This document shows, piece by piece, positions 26,008 through 35,867 of a DNA stretch of 64,000 nt (its first letter is position 1; each line of letters starts with the position of its first letter). The DNA is from Trichocoleus desertorum ATA4-8-CV12 (GTDB lineage: Bacteria; Cyanobacteriota; Cyanobacteriia; FACHB-46): NCBI GenBank assembly GCA_019358975.1, contig JAHHIL010000002.1:62001-126000 (forward strand), in the 5' to 3' direction. Below the pieces are notes generated by a model, which saw only the letters and a program-made list of their open reading frames with translations, ran no database searches and was not told the DNA's origin. Position numbers and translations under genes: made by a program.

Positions 26008-28536
26008 CTAGAGCAAGTTTAATGGATCGACATCGACGGTCATGCTGACGTTGGGTGGGCAGAGCGATCGCAGCTCATTCCAGTCGGGCAGTTCCACCGC
26101 TTGATCCAGCGGCAACTTGAGGAGAACTTGCCAACGATACCGCCGTGCGACCCGTAAAATACTGGCGGGAGCTGGCCCCAACAATTCGTAGCCTGACTCT
26201 GCTTGTTGAGGAGCCAACACCGCAGCAATACGTTTGGCAGTTTTCTGCACCGCTAACGGATCAGGACTACTAAACTTCAGTAGCACCAGGCGATTGTGGG
26301 GCGGAAACCGCAGGGTTTGACGTTGCAGTAACTCAGCGGCCACAAATGGTTCATATTCATGGTGTTGTACAGCCTCCACCACAAAATGTTCGGGCGAATA
26401 AGTTTGAATAATCACTTGTCCGGGTTCATCCCCCCGTCCCGCTCGGCCTGCGACTTGAGTCAGCGTTTGAAAGGCTCGCTCACTGGCGCGGAAATCGGGC
26501 AGATGTAACAGCCCATCTGCGGCGATCACCCCGACCAGCGTTACTTGCGGTAGATCAATCCCCTTAGTTAGCATCTGCGTGCCCACCAGCAAATCTGCGT
26601 CGCCTTCTGCGAACTGCGTCAACAGCGCTCGGTGCGATCCTTTGGTGCGAGTAGTATCGCTATCAAACCGGAGGCAGCGCAGATCGGGCAGATGCTTCGC
26701 GAGTTCTTGCGTTACCCGTTGGGTGCCACTGCCAAAGAACTTTAGGTAAGGGGAGCCACACTCTGGGCATTGAGGCGGGTGGAGGGCCGTGTGGTTGCAG
26801 TAGTGACAACGCAGTAACTGAGTTGCCTCAGCGTGGGTGTGATGGTAGGACAAGGAAACATCACAGTTAGGGCAATCCACCACATAGCCGCAACTGCGAC
26901 AGGAAACAAAAGTGCTGTGCCCCCGGCGATGAATAAATAGAATGCCCTGCTGGCCTCGTTCTTGCAGCCGTTCTAGAGCCACCTGCAAAGCCCGACTGAA
27001 GATAGTTCGGTTCCCCTGTTGAAATTCCTGCCGCATATCAACCACTTCAATGGGTGGCAAAGGCCGCGATCGCACTCGACTTGGCAAAGCCAGATAATGC
27101 GGCCCAGACGAGTTAGCCTCTACGCTGGCCTTGGCGCTGACCCAAGTTTCAATCGAGGGCGTGGCAGAACCGAGAATCAAAGGACAATCGACTAACTCCG
27201 CTCGCCATTGAGCCACGGTGCGCGCATGGTAGCAGGGTGCAGGTTGATCTTGCTTAAAGCTAGAGTCGTGCTCCTCATCCAAAATAATTAGGCCGAGCTG
27301 AGGCAACGGCGCAAACACCGCCGATCGCGTCCCAATCACGACTTGTGGGCTACCGCTGAGCATTTGCCGCCAAGTGTCGTACCGCTCCCCCTCAGAGAGG
27401 GCACTGTGATACACACAAACCTTGCTGCCAAACCTAGCGCGAAAGCGATCGGTCAGTTGTGGCGTTAAGCCGATTTCTGGCACCAGCACCAGCGCTGACT
27501 GCCCCCGTTGTAGGACGGGTGCGATCGCCTGTAAATATACCTCCGTCTTGCCAGAACCCGTCACACCATGCAACAAAACCTGAGCAAAGCCAGAGAGTGA
27601 AGTGATAGTCGCTAGGGCTTGAGCTTGGTCAGGGGTGAGTTCTTTGGGTTGGTCGGGAGCGATCGCGACACCTGCTTCGGCCCGCAAAATTTCACGCGGC
27701 TGAATGACAATGCAACCTTTTTTGGCTAGGGTTTGCACTGTACCCGAACTAGTTCGACACAGTTGGAGGAGATCGCTGAGCCATAGATCTCCCCCTTCTC
27801 GCTGGAGGGTTTGAATGATTTCTTGTTGGCGTGGGCTCAGGCTTGTTTCTAGGTGGGGCGTAGCGACTAAAGTCACGGCTTGGCGTAGCTTGGGCCGCAC
27901 TGCACTGGGAGGTTCGAGATAGCTCTCCACCAAACGTTGTTTCAGCAGTTCTCTAAGTCCGCGCTCGGCCCCCGGAATTTTTTGTTGTAAGTACTGCCAA
28001 GTGTAACTACCTTGTTTTTGGGCTTGAAGCCTGCTGAAAACTTGTTGGGCAACTGGGCTTAATTGACTGAGATCAATTGTATCTAAAGCTTTTAGCTCAC
28101 TCAGGCGCACTCGTCGTTGCGATCGCCCCAACAACCCGGGGGGAAGTGCTACCCGAATCACCGCCATCAGGGAGGTGCAGTAGTATTCAGCCACTTGATT
28201 GAGCAAGGTCCAATAGGTAGCGGGAAAGAAGCCTGTACTCACCACCTCTTCTATCTCTCTAACCTGCGTCAGAGGTAAGTCTGGGGGAAGCTGAGCTAAA
28301 AGGTGAATTGCGATCGCTCCCACCTTCTGAGCCCCGAATGGCACCGTCAAGACATCCCCTGGCTGTACCGTCAACCCAGGCGGCAAAGCATAGGTAAAGA
28401 GCCCTTGGGCTCCGGGGCAATCTACTAAAACTTCCACCCAAGAGTGTGTAGTAAGGCCACAAGAGTAGCTAATTCCAGACTCAGCCAATACTGGAGTCGC
28501 AAGACTAAGACCGGAATCAGACATACCAAAACGCAT
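26008..28536 (-). CDS. priA: Primosomal replication restart helicase PriA
   Basis: An 842-residue 3'-5' DNA helicase that reloads the replisome at collapsed forks. The N-terminal 3'BD region (about 30-130) has DCPGAQGLFTYALPPGL. The helicase core has Walker A GVTGSGKTEVYLQ (about 322), DEEHD, GSATPS and GRAGRGDEPG. The zinc-binding insert holds paired cysteines (CRSCGY, CPNC, CHYC, CPECGS). A C-terminal domain follows (QQAESGYELLGPAPA). Start ATG 28536 is used; ATG 28524 (MSDSGLSL) is also possible. Length is longer than E. coli PriA (732), mainly at the N-terminus and in the linker. Confidence 0.95.
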   Translation of the reverse strand: MRFGMSDSGLSLATPVLAESGISYSCGLTTHSWVEVLVDCPGAQGLFTYALPPGLTVQPGDVLTVPFGAQKVGAIAIHLLAQLPPDLPLTQVREIEEVVSTGFFPATYWTLLNQVAEYYCTSLMAVIRVALPPGLLGRSQRRVRLSELKALDTIDLSQLSPVAQQVFSRLQAQKQGSYTWQYLQQKIPGAERGLRELLKQRLVESYLEPPSAVRPKLRQAVTLVATPHLETSLSPRQQEIIQTLQREGGDLWLSDLLQLCRTSSGTVQTLAKKGCIVIQPREILRAEAGVAIAPDQPKELTPDQAQALATITSLSGFAQVLLHGVTGSGKTEVYLQAIAPVLQRGQSALVLVPEIGLTPQLTDRFRARFGSKVCVYHSALSEGERYDTWRQMLSGSPQVVIGTRSAVFAPLPQLGLIILDEEHDSSFKQDQPAPCYHARTVAQWRAELVDCPLILGSATPSIETWVSAKASVEANSSGPHYLALPSRVRSRPLPPIEVVDMRQEFQQGNRTIFSRALQVALERLQERGQQGILFIHRRGHSTFVSCRSCGYVVDCPNCDVSLSYHHTHAEATQLLRCHYCNHTALHPPQCPECGSPYLKFFGSGTQRVTQELAKHLPDLRCLRFDSDTTRTKGSHRALLTQFAEGDADLLVGTQMLTKGIDLPQVTLVGVIAADGLLHLPDFRASERAFQTLTQVAGRAGRGDEPGQVIIQTYSPEHFVVEAVQHHEYEPFVAAELLQRQTLRFPPHNRLVLLKFSSPDPLAVQKTAKRIAAVLAPQQAESGYELLGPAPASILRVARRYRWQVLLKLPLDQAVELPDWNELRSLCPPNVSMTVDVDPLNLL

Positions 28537-29283
28537 CCAATGCTTAAAAACTTGAGGCGACCGTCAATTGGCCTTCCTCATTTTCGCCTAACTTGACCCG
28601 ATCCAGAAATGCAGAGTGTTGAAGTTTCCCTTAAATCATCTCGAAAGAGTAAAACAGTAAGTTTGGCCCTAAAAACGGCAGGTCTAATTGCTGAGTTCGT
28701 ATTAATCAGCTTCCGCATAAAATTAATATTAAATAAGAAAAATTTTTAACTATTCAGACTTCAATCTAAGGAGCAGAGGGCATTTCTCCCCAACGGTAGA
28801 GAAGGATATTTTTGTCAATATGAGATCCTGTTGTTAAAGAAAAGGTGATCAATCCAACTTTAAAACTAAAAAAGCTAAATGATTCTATTGCACCTACTGG
28901 GAGATCTTTTAAGTGCTAGTACTTTTTCTAACTAGTTACTACGGGTATGAGCACCTTTCTTGACAGAATGAGTTGCTTGAAGTGGTTGTGAGATAAGGGT
29001 GTAGGCCGATTCCCCCATCGGCTTCAGAAGACCCAGTTTGACTTTTTAACACTCGCACTTGGGAAGCAGGCGCTAAAAAATAGCTTTTAGCCAGTTTTGT
29101 TCTCAAAGTATCTAATATTTCCGCTGGAGCAACTTAACCCTCTGGTGATTTACGTAACCTATTTCAAAACAGGAATCAGATATCACTTATATGGTTGTCC
29201 TTGGATTCAGCCTGAGTGAATGAAGCGCTTTAGCCGCCTAAAAAGCTTAAATCTTAGCCCCCAAAAGAATACTGCTAAGCCAA
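28537..29283. other. Long leader/spacer between priA and the sigma factor gene
   Basis: This 747-bp divergent spacer is AT-rich in its first half (about 28720-28750) and holds no recognised gene. A perfect hairpin GCCGAT (29005-29010) and ATCGGC (29017-29022) with a C-rich loop is visible. A TTGACA word lies at 28960-28965 without a clear -10 partner. The length suggests a long regulated 5' leader for the sigma factor gene or an unannotated RNA. Confidence 0.4.
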
Positions 29284-30534
29284 GTGCCACCTCGTTATAT
29301 GTATCCACCCAATAGCCTCTCTAACACAGACACCCAGTTAGATTTTGATATGCGCTTTTCTGAGTTTGACCCTAGCAATACCTTACAAATCGGAACAGAA
29401 CCTGACTTCGTAAGTGTTACAACTTTTGAGGAGTCTCACCTAGCGGGAGGCGAAGTAGAGCCCAATGCTGCCGAACTAGCAACCCCTGATGCGCTGGACT
29501 TGGGAGACACTAACCTCTTAGAGCTAGAAGACCCAGACGCCACAGTCCAAATCGCTACTAGACTTTCGGGTTATAACAAAACCGTCTCGGATGATGCGGT
29601 CGGTGCCTTCTTCAAGGAGATGGCGCGCTACCCCCTACTCAAGCCGAACGAAGAAATTGAGTTGGCGCGTCGAGTGCAGTATCTAGTCGAAATTGATGAA
29701 CTGCATGAGCGATTGAAAACTGAATTGGGTCGTCAGCCGACCAAAGCTGACTTGGCAGCAGCCCTTGAATTGACTGAGCGGCAACTAGAACACCGTCTTT
29801 ACCAAAGCCGAGTTGCCAAACGCAAGATGATCCGCTCGAACTTGCGTTTAGTGGTTTCGATCGCCAAACGATATTTGAACCGGGGCGTGCCTTTCCTGGA
29901 TTTGATTCAAGAAGGTGCTTTGGGTCTCAACCGCGCCACTGAGAAGTTTGATCCCGACAAAGGCTACAAGTTTTCTACCTACGCTTACTGGTGGATTCGG
30001 CAGGGGATTACTCGGACGATCGCCAATGATGCTCGGACGATTCGGCTGCCAGTGCATGTGGTGGAGAAGCTGAATAAGCTGAAAAAAGTCCACCGCGATC
30101 TAAAGCGAGAACTAGGTCGTAACCCTAACGAGGAAGAAGTAGCAGAAGCTCTAGAAGTTTCGCCTCGACAGTTACGCGAACTGCAACAGGTGCGTCGGCG
30201 ATCGCTCTCCCTCAACCACCGCGTGGGTAAAGGGGAAGACACAGAGCTGATGGATCTGCTGGAAGATGGCAACACCCAATCACCAGAAGCTCAAATCAGT
30301 GAAGTGATGATGAGCCAAGATATTTGGGAAGTGTTGGCTGATGTGCTGACCCAGCGAGAGAAGGATATTATCTCTTTGCGCTACGGCTTGGCGACCGGAG
30401 AGCCTTGTACCCTGGAAGAAGTCGGTGGCTTGTTTAATCTCTCGCGGGAACGGGTGCGACAAATTCAAAGTAAAGCCATGCGAAAACTGCGCCGTCCTCA
30501 AGTAGCGGCTCGGCTGAAAGGCTGGTTGAAATAA
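29284..30534 (+). CDS. Group 2 RNA polymerase sigma-70 family factor (SigC-like)
   Basis: A 416-residue sigma factor. A poorly conserved acidic N-terminus (1-95) is followed by region 1.2 (VSDDAVGAFFKEMARYPLLKPNEEIELARRV), region 2 (SNLRLVVSIAKRYLNRGVPFLDLIQEGALGLNRATEKFDPDKGYKFSTYAYWWIRQGITRTI, shown here only as a landmark range of about 180-245), region 3, and region 4.2 with LSRERVRQIQSKAMRKLR. It lacks the long region 1.1 of primary RpoD. The N-terminal half resembles what I recall of SigC, but that subgroup is tentative. Starts GTG 29284, ATG 29299 and ATG 29350 are open. Confidence 0.85.
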   Translation: MPPRYMYPPNSLSNTDTQLDFDMRFSEFDPSNTLQIGTEPDFVSVTTFEESHLAGGEVEPNAAELATPDALDLGDTNLLELEDPDATVQIATRLSGYNKTVSDDAVGAFFKEMARYPLLKPNEEIELARRVQYLVEIDELHERLKTELGRQPTKADLAAALELTERQLEHRLYQSRVAKRKMIRSNLRLVVSIAKRYLNRGVPFLDLIQEGALGLNRATEKFDPDKGYKFSTYAYWWIRQGITRTIANDARTIRLPVHVVEKLNKLKKVHRDLKRELGRNPNEEEVAEALEVSPRQLRELQQVRRRSLSLNHRVGKGEDTELMDLLEDGNTQSPEAQISEVMMSQDIWEVLADVLTQREKDIISLRYGLATGEPCTLEEVGGLFNLSRERVRQIQSKAMRKLRRPQVAARLKGWLK

Positions 30535-30536
30535 AA

Positions 30537-30577
30537 CCTAACCCCTAGCCCCTTCCCTACCAGGGAAGGGGAACAAG
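30537..30577. repeat. Dispersed hairpin repeat, copy 3
   Basis: The same element as at 1251-1292: CCTAACCCCTAG, then stem CCCCTTCCCT (30549-30558), loop ACC and AGGGAAGGGG (30562-30571). It begins two bases after the sigma factor stop codon, so it forms the first structure of the 3' untranslated region and may end transcription. Confidence 0.75.
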
Positions 30578-30651
30578 ATTGTAGGCTAGAGCGAGGGCTT
30601 TTTAGTTCTGGCTAAATTGCTCTTGAGTTTTCTACCCTGTTTCTTGTGCTT

Positions 30652-31170
30652 ATGGCCGTGTTTGCTTTTCCCTGTGTGGTGCGTCCTGCGATCGCTGCTG
30701 ACATCCCCACGATTTTCGCATTGATTCAAGCTCTGGCTGAGTACGAAAAGTTATCGCATGAGGTGGTGGGTAGCCCAGAGGCGCTAGAGTCGCATCTGTT
30801 TGGCGATCGCCCTTATGCCGAAGCAATTATGGCGGAAGTAGCAGGTCAAGGCGTGGGGTTTGCGCTGTTTTTTCACAACTATTCCACCTTTCTGACTCAG
30901 CCAGGAATTTACCTGGAAGACTTGTTTGTGCTGCCAGAGTACCGAGGTCAGGGGATCGGCAAAGCGTTCCTAACATACCTGGCTCAGTTGGCAGTCGCTC
31001 GTAATTGTGGTCGTCTGGAATGGAGCGTTTTAGATTGGAATGCTCCGGCGATCGCGTTTTATGAACGGATGGGGGCGGATGTTTTACCCGATTGGCGCAC
31101 TTGTCGAGTTACACGTCAGTCATTAGCGAATTTAGCGGCGATCGCGCCTGTTACACCTCTGCCCAGCTAG
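30652..31170 (+). CDS. GNAT family N-acetyltransferase (diamine acetyltransferase-like)
   Basis: A 172-residue acetyl-CoA-dependent acetyltransferase. The CoA-binding motif A is LFVLPEYRGQGIGKAFLTYL (about 95-114), and motif B is WSVLDWNAPAIAFYERMGA. The N-terminal RPAIAADIPTIFALIQALAEYEKL and the FALFFHNYSTFLTQPGIYLEDL strand resemble spermidine/spermine and thialysine acetyltransferases of the SAT family. The actual amine substrate is not proven by motifs. ATG 30652 is chosen over GTG 30646. It is monocistronic. Confidence 0.82.
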   Translation: MAVFAFPCVVRPAIAADIPTIFALIQALAEYEKLSHEVVGSPEALESHLFGDRPYAEAIMAEVAGQGVGFALFFHNYSTFLTQPGIYLEDLFVLPEYRGQGIGKAFLTYLAQLAVARNCGRLEWSVLDWNAPAIAFYERMGADVLPDWRTCRVTRQSLANLAAIAPVTPLPS

Positions 31171-31312
31171 GCGCGATAAGTCTTGGCACCTGCTGTGACG
31201 GATTCTTGGGAATTGTAAACAAGGATACGATTTTGCTTGCTCTGAGCCGAGCTGTCCTGTAGAAATTGCTTTTAGGTAGAATAGTAAACCCAAAGCTTGG
31301 AGACACAACGCT

Positions 31313-31519
31313 ATGACAATTTGGGTAAACGAACAAATCGATCCCTCTGGCATTCTCTATTCTTGCATCGCCTCTTGCAGCGAGGATCACGCTAAGGATT
31401 GCCATGAATCGTTTGAAAGCAACCTCACCGAAACCCAAAAAAAAGCAGGTTGGGTGGCTACGCTGCGAACGGTTAGTTCTTGGGATGAAGTGCCTGCCAG
31501 TGCTTTGAAGCTAGACTAG
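31313..31519 (+). CDS. Small conserved hypothetical protein, 68 residues
   Basis: A short soluble protein (MTIWVNEQIDPSGILYSCIA at the start) with three cysteines in SCIASCSEDHAKDCHESF and a C-terminal GWVATLRTVSSWDEVPASAL. GGAGA at 31301-31305 is a good ribosome-binding site for ATG 31313. A possible -10, TAGAAT, lies around 31277. It precedes the Anbu gene by 83 bp on the same strand, which may be coincidental. The function is unknown; the cysteine spacing does not form a classic metal site. Confidence 0.6.
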   Translation: MTIWVNEQIDPSGILYSCIASCSEDHAKDCHESFESNLTETQKKAGWVATLRTVSSWDEVPASALKLD

Positions 31520-31602
31520 CTCTCCACTGGGTTTGAAGATGTTTTCCACCAGAACGGCTCTGGCTCTACAATCTAGAAAAATTCTTCATCCCCCAACCCA
31601 CC

Positions 31603-32370
31603 ATGACTTACTGTCTGGGAATCCTGACTAAATTTGGTTTGGTCATGGCTGCGGACTCGCGCACCAATGCTGGAGTTGACTACATCTCCACGTATCAAAA
31701 ACTGTTTGACTTGTCTCAGCCCGGAGAGCGGATTCTGCTGCTCTGCACCTCAGGCAATCTGTCGGTGACTCAAGGAGCCTTAACCCTCCTGCGGCAAGAC
31801 CTCCAGTCTGAAGCGGAAGTGAATCTGCATAACTTACCTAACTTCTATGAGATTTCTCGTTACATTGGGGAAAAGCTGCGCCAGATTCAAGAACAAGATC
31901 GCTCTTGGTTGCAGCAAGATGGAATTGATGCCAGTTGTACCGTGATTCTTGGCGGTCAGATCAAAGGGCAAGAACCAGAGCTGTACATGATTTACAGTCA
32001 GGGCAACTGTATCCACGCCACTAAAGACACCCCATTTCTACAAATTGGCGAAACTAAGTATGGCAAACCGATTCTCGACCGGACGCTAAACTTTGATACG
32101 CCCCTAGAATCAGCCGCTAAATGTGCCTTACTGTCGATTGACTCCACCATGAAGTCGAATATTTCGGTAGGGCCACCAATTAGCTTGATCATGTACGAAA
32201 CCAACACCTTTAGGATCAAGCATGAACTGCGGCTCCGGATTGGCGCGCCTTATTTGGCTCAAATTCGTAGACATTGGGAAGCCTGCTTGCGTCAAGCCTT
32301 TGAGTGCATGCCCGATATTGATTGGGAGCACACCCTACAAGACTCCAATGAAGATATCCCAATCGACTAA
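31603..32370 (+). CDS. Anbu, proteasome-like beta-subunit peptidase
   Basis: A 255-residue Ntn-hydrolase of the bacterial Anbu family (COG3484-type), related to proteasome beta subunits and HslV. After removal of Met1, Thr1 is the nucleophile (MTYCLGILT). Asp17 (MAADSR) and Lys32 (TYQKLFDL) complete the expected active site, counted from Thr. ATG 31603 places the nucleophile directly after Met. Anbu assembles into helical or ring oligomers; its substrate is unknown. It converges, with a 7-bp gap, on the transglutaminase, alpha-E and ATP-grasp genes, the partners that usually accompany Anbu. Confidence 0.93.
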   Translation: MTYCLGILTKFGLVMAADSRTNAGVDYISTYQKLFDLSQPGERILLLCTSGNLSVTQGALTLLRQDLQSEAEVNLHNLPNFYEISRYIGEKLRQIQEQDRSWLQQDGIDASCTVILGGQIKGQEPELYMIYSQGNCIHATKDTPFLQIGETKYGKPILDRTLNFDTPLESAAKCALLSIDSTMKSNISVGPPISLIMYETNTFRIKHELRLRIGAPYLAQIRRHWEACLRQAFECMPDIDWEHTLQDSNEDIPID

Positions 32371-32377
32371 AAAGCGG

Positions 32378-33280
32378 TTAAGTATTCGTCGCGAATTGGG
32401 AAAATCCAGAGTCCGTGAGAGCTTGAATGGATAAGTGATATTTCAGGCTAGATTGGACTGCGCCCGCTCGATTCAACGTCCCGGAAATGGGTGCAGCGTA
32501 ACCTGGAGCCGCACTCGCCACCAACGCAATGTGATGATCGGCCACTGCTAAGCCCTGGGTGGGATCATAACCGCGCCAGCCTGCTCCAGGTAAATACACT
32601 TCTGCCCAAGCATGGAGATGTCGCTCCGTGGCTTGGCGATCGCCTGCCTCATAACCACTGACAAACCGTGCCGCCAATCCCATCGCCCGACAAGCTTCCA
32701 TAAACAACACGGTCAAATCGCGACAGGAGCCTAAGCGTTGTGCCCAGGTGATCCCCGGCGCTAGAGGTTCGCCAAATTCGCGAATTGTATGTTTACAGGT
32801 TTGGTGGATGCGCTGACTCAGTTCTGAAAGAAAAGCGATCGCGTCTCCCCCAGTAGCTTGATGAATCTCCTGCGCTAACTTCACAGCGACGGGATCAAGA
32901 GCAGTGGAATAGTGTAGCGTTTGCCCGCTTAAGTAGGGTTTGAGCTGGGTATGTAGGGAGGCAGGATAATCAATCGGCAACTTCAACGCCCACGCCTCCA
33001 TCAAATAGTCGAAGGGGTTGCTCCGGAGCGTTTCGACTTGTGACAACACCTGAACTTGCAAGCGATCGGTTAACTCTTGCTGAAACCACAGCTTAACTAC
33101 TGCATTGCCGTCTAAGTCTGTGATCTGGGAGATACCCAACGGTTTAGGGTCAATCACTAACGAGAACGATTGCAATGATTGGCTGGCATCACAGCGAGGC
33201 CGCAGCCTGACCAAGTGGGGAGCCAAGGTCACAGGCTGACTGTAGCTGTAGGTAGTGGTGTGGGCGATTTGGTAATGCAA
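32378..33280 (-). CDS. Transglutaminase-like cysteine protease/acyltransferase (Anbu-associated)
   Basis: A 300-residue protein of the transglutaminase-like superfamily (COG1305-type). An N-terminal beta-rich region (about 1-85, MHYQIAHTTTYSYSQPVTLAPHLVRL) is typical of the bacterial subgroup. The catalytic triad is visible: Cys in QRLGSCRDLTVLFMEACRA, His in RHLHAWAEVYLPG and Asp in GWRGYDPTQGLA. Known members act as peptidases or amide-bond-forming enzymes. It is the last gene of the minus-strand operon with alpha-E (50-bp gap) and ATP-grasp, next to Anbu. Confidence 0.92.
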   Translation of the reverse strand: MHYQIAHTTTYSYSQPVTLAPHLVRLRPRCDASQSLQSFSLVIDPKPLGISQITDLDGNAVVKLWFQQELTDRLQVQVLSQVETLRSNPFDYLMEAWALKLPIDYPASLHTQLKPYLSGQTLHYSTALDPVAVKLAQEIHQATGGDAIAFLSELSQRIHQTCKHTIREFGEPLAPGITWAQRLGSCRDLTVLFMEACRAMGLAARFVSGYEAGDRQATERHLHAWAEVYLPGAGWRGYDPTQGLAVADHHIALVASAAPGYAAPISGTLNRAGAVQSSLKYHLSIQALTDSGFSQFATNT

Positions 33281-33330
33281 GGGGAGTTAGGAGGAGAGGG
33301 GGAGAATGGAGCGATCGCGTGATCCAGGCT

Positions 33331-34281
33331 TTATACCGGATTGACGGCGACAAAGGTAGAAAAGACTTTTTCGCCAATGTCATTCAGTTGGCGCTGAATT
33401 TTATCTAAAAACTCATGTAACCCTGCTTCAATAATGTCGTCAATCGTCAGGTAGCCCAACTCGGAGCGCAACCGTCCTACTGCCCGCTCCGCTGGGTTAC
33501 TCCAAGTTCCGGTTGGGGTGCCTGTGATCAGATGCAGCGATCGCTCCGCTTGTAGAATGCAAAACTGAATCGAGCGGGGAAATTCGCGATCGAGAACCAG
33601 GAACTCTGCCACTGCAGTTGGGTTAATTCGGTGCCGCTGCCGTTTGCGATACATTTCGTAAGCACTGGCTGACCTCAGGAGCGCCATCCACTGCAACTGA
33701 TCCAAAGTGGTGCCCACATCTTTAGCCGAGGGGAGCAGGATAAAGTATTTCACATCTAGAATGCGCGCTGTTTTGTCCGCTCTTTCTAGCAAGCGGCCAA
33801 TTTGCCCAAAGTGCCAACCTTCGCTGTGGGTCATTGTGGCATCCATAATCCCCGCGAACAAATGGCTAGACATTTTTACCTCAGCAAAGAAGTCCTGCCA
33901 TTCAGGTGTCGCCTCTGCCTCAGCCGCCTCTTTCACCATAAAGTAGAAGGCATTGAGCTGCTGCCACATCTCCGAGGAAATCACCTCTCGCACCGAACGA
34001 GCATTCTCGCGGGCTGCGGACAGACAAGAGAGGATCGAATTCGGATACTGGCGATCGAAGGTGAGAAACCGCATCACATTGTCTGCGGTCGCTTCGCCAT
34101 AGCGCTGCTGAAACAAAGGTAAGTCGCCTGTAGTCAGGATCAGGGGCTCCCACTGCTGGGTGACTCCGGCGGGAGAGTCTAGCAATAAATTCAGATTTAC
34201 TTCAATGAAACGAGCCACATTCTCGGCCCGCTCTACATACCGATTCAGCCAATAAATTGAATCCGCGACTCGACTGAGCAT
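33331..34281 (-). CDS. Alpha-E domain protein (Anbu-associated)
   Basis: A 316-residue, nearly all-helical protein of the alpha-E family (COG2307-type). Landmarks are the start MLSRVADSIYWLNRYVERAENVARF, the SYAREN-like region CLSAARENARSVREVISSEMW, and LLERADKTARILDVKYF. The family has no assigned activity; comparative genomics links it to circularly permuted ATP-grasp proteins and transglutaminases in a putative peptide-tag or peptide-synthesis system. Start ATG 34281 lies 13 bp after the ATP-grasp stop, so co-translation is likely. Confidence 0.92.
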   Translation of the reverse strand: MLSRVADSIYWLNRYVERAENVARFIEVNLNLLLDSPAGVTQQWEPLILTTGDLPLFQQRYGEATADNVMRFLTFDRQYPNSILSCLSAARENARSVREVISSEMWQQLNAFYFMVKEAAEAEATPEWQDFFAEVKMSSHLFAGIMDATMTHSEGWHFGQIGRLLERADKTARILDVKYFILLPSAKDVGTTLDQLQWMALLRSASAYEMYRKRQRHRINPTAVAEFLVLDREFPRSIQFCILQAERSLHLITGTPTGTWSNPAERAVGRLRSELGYLTIDDIIEAGLHEFLDKIQRQLNDIGEKVFSTFVAVNPV

Positions 34282-34294
34282 AATTTCTACCTCC

Positions 34295-35728
34295 TTACTT
34301 GCAGACCACCCAAGTATCTTTGCTGCCGCCGCCCTGAGAGGAGTTGACGACGAGAGAGCCTTTTCTCAGCGCTACCCTGGTTAAGCCGCCAGGACTAACG
34401 TAGATGTTTTTGCCGTAGAGAATGTAGGGGCGTAGATCGACGTGACAGCCTTCAATTTGCTCTTCCATTAAGGTGGGCACACGAGAGAGACAGAGCGTCG
34501 GTTGGGCGATGTAGTTGCGGGGATTGGCCTTGATTTTTTCGGCAAAAGCTTCACGCTCTGCTGGAGAGGCTTGAGAACCGATCAACATCCCATACCCGCC
34601 GGACTCGTTGGCAGCTTTGACCACCAGCTTGTCTAGATTCGCTAAAACATGGCTTTGCTGTTGCGGTTCCCAGCAAAGGTAAGTTGGCACATTGGCCAGA
34701 ATCGGTTCTTCGCCTAAGTAGTAGCGAATAATCTGCGGCACATAAGCGTAAATGACTTTATCATCAGCTACGCCTGTCCCTAGGGCATTAGCCAAACCCA
34801 CTCGTCCGGCGCGGTAGACCTCCATCAGCCCTGGAACCCCTAGCAGCGAGTCTGAGCGGAAAGCTTGGGGATCAATAAAATCATCATCAATGCGACGGTA
34901 GATCACATCGACTCGCTGCAAACCTTTGGTCGTTCGCATTTGCAAATAGCCATCGGCAACTACTAGATCCCGCCCTTCCACCAGTTGCACGCCCATTTGT
35001 TGGGCCAGGAAAGAATGCTCAAAGTAGGCGGAGTTGTAGATACCGGGACTCAGCACCACGACGGTGGGGTCACTAAGATACTCTGGCGCTAAATTTAGCA
35101 ACGTTTCTAGGAGGTGACTGGGGTAGTCTTCTACGGGTTGAATCGGCATCGTGTTGAAGAGTTGGGGGAAAGTACTCTTCATGACACGCCGATTTTCTAG
35201 CACATAGGAGACACCAGAGGGACAGCGGAGATTGTCTTCTAGCACATACCAGCGCCCATCGCGATCGCGCACCAAATCAGTTCCAGTAATGTGACACCAA
35301 ATGCCTCCCGGTGGATTCAGGCCGAGGCAAGGCTTGAGAAACCCTGTAGCTGAGTAAATCAGTTCTGCTGGAATCACGCTATCCCGCAGAATTTTTTGCT
35401 CATTGTAGATGTCATGCAGAAACAAGTTCAGCGCGTAGATACGTTGCTTTAAGCCTTGCTCTAGTTCTTTCCATTCTTGCGCGGAGACAATGCGGGGAAT
35501 GATATCAAAAGGCATGATGCGTTCTGTGCCTTGCCCGTCGCTATAGACATTGAATGTTACACCTAGTTTCATTAAGGCAATTTGGGCCGATTGCTGACGA
35601 CGTTTAATTTCACTAGCTGAGAAAGAATTGAACCGTTCGATTAAGAGGGTGGCTTCCGGGCGGGGCTGGCTTTTGGCAGTGAACAACTCGTCATAAAAGC
35701 CCTCTGGATCGTAGTGATCAAATCGCAC
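34295..35728 (-). CDS. Circularly permuted ATP-grasp type 2 protein (Anbu-associated)
   Basis: A 477-residue protein of the permuted ATP-grasp family (COG2308-type). Recognisable segments are [62 protein letters not shown] (ATP and metal region), [20 protein letters not shown] and [19 protein letters not shown]-grasp enzymes join a carboxylate to an amine or thiol, so peptide-bond formation is expected, with unknown substrates. It is the first gene of the minus-strand operon. The divergent spacer to the zinc-ribbon gene should hold its promoter. Confidence 0.93.
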   Translation of the reverse strand: MRFDHYDPEGFYDELFTAKSQPRPEATLLIERFNSFSASEIKRRQQSAQIALMKLGVTFNVYSDGQGTERIMPFDIIPRIVSAQEWKELEQGLKQRIYALNLFLHDIYNEQKILRDSVIPAELIYSATGFLKPCLGLNPPGGIWCHITGTDLVRDRDGRWYVLEDNLRCPSGVSYVLENRRVMKSTFPQLFNTMPIQPVEDYPSHLLETLLNLAPEYLSDPTVVVLSPGIYNSAYFEHSFLAQQMGVQLVEGRDLVVADGYLQMRTTKGLQRVDVIYRRIDDDFIDPQAFRSDSLLGVPGLMEVYRAGRVGLANALGTGVADDKVIYAYVPQIIRYYLGEEPILANVPTYLCWEPQQQSHVLANLDKLVVKAANESGGYGMLIGSQASPAEREAFAEKIKANPRNYIAQPTLCLSRVPTLMEEQIEGCHVDLRPYILYGKNIYVSPGGLTRVALRKGSLVVNSSQGGGSKDTWVVCK

Positions 35729-35867
35729 AGCAAACCACCCAACTTGTTGGAGTATTTGATCCTTGATAGAGGCTGAGGGAGTTCAATACTGTAGCAACCG
35801 CTACGAAAAACGCCTTGACTTGCACGTTAACCTGCTAGTGAACGCGATCGCCCTGCTTAAAGTTTCT

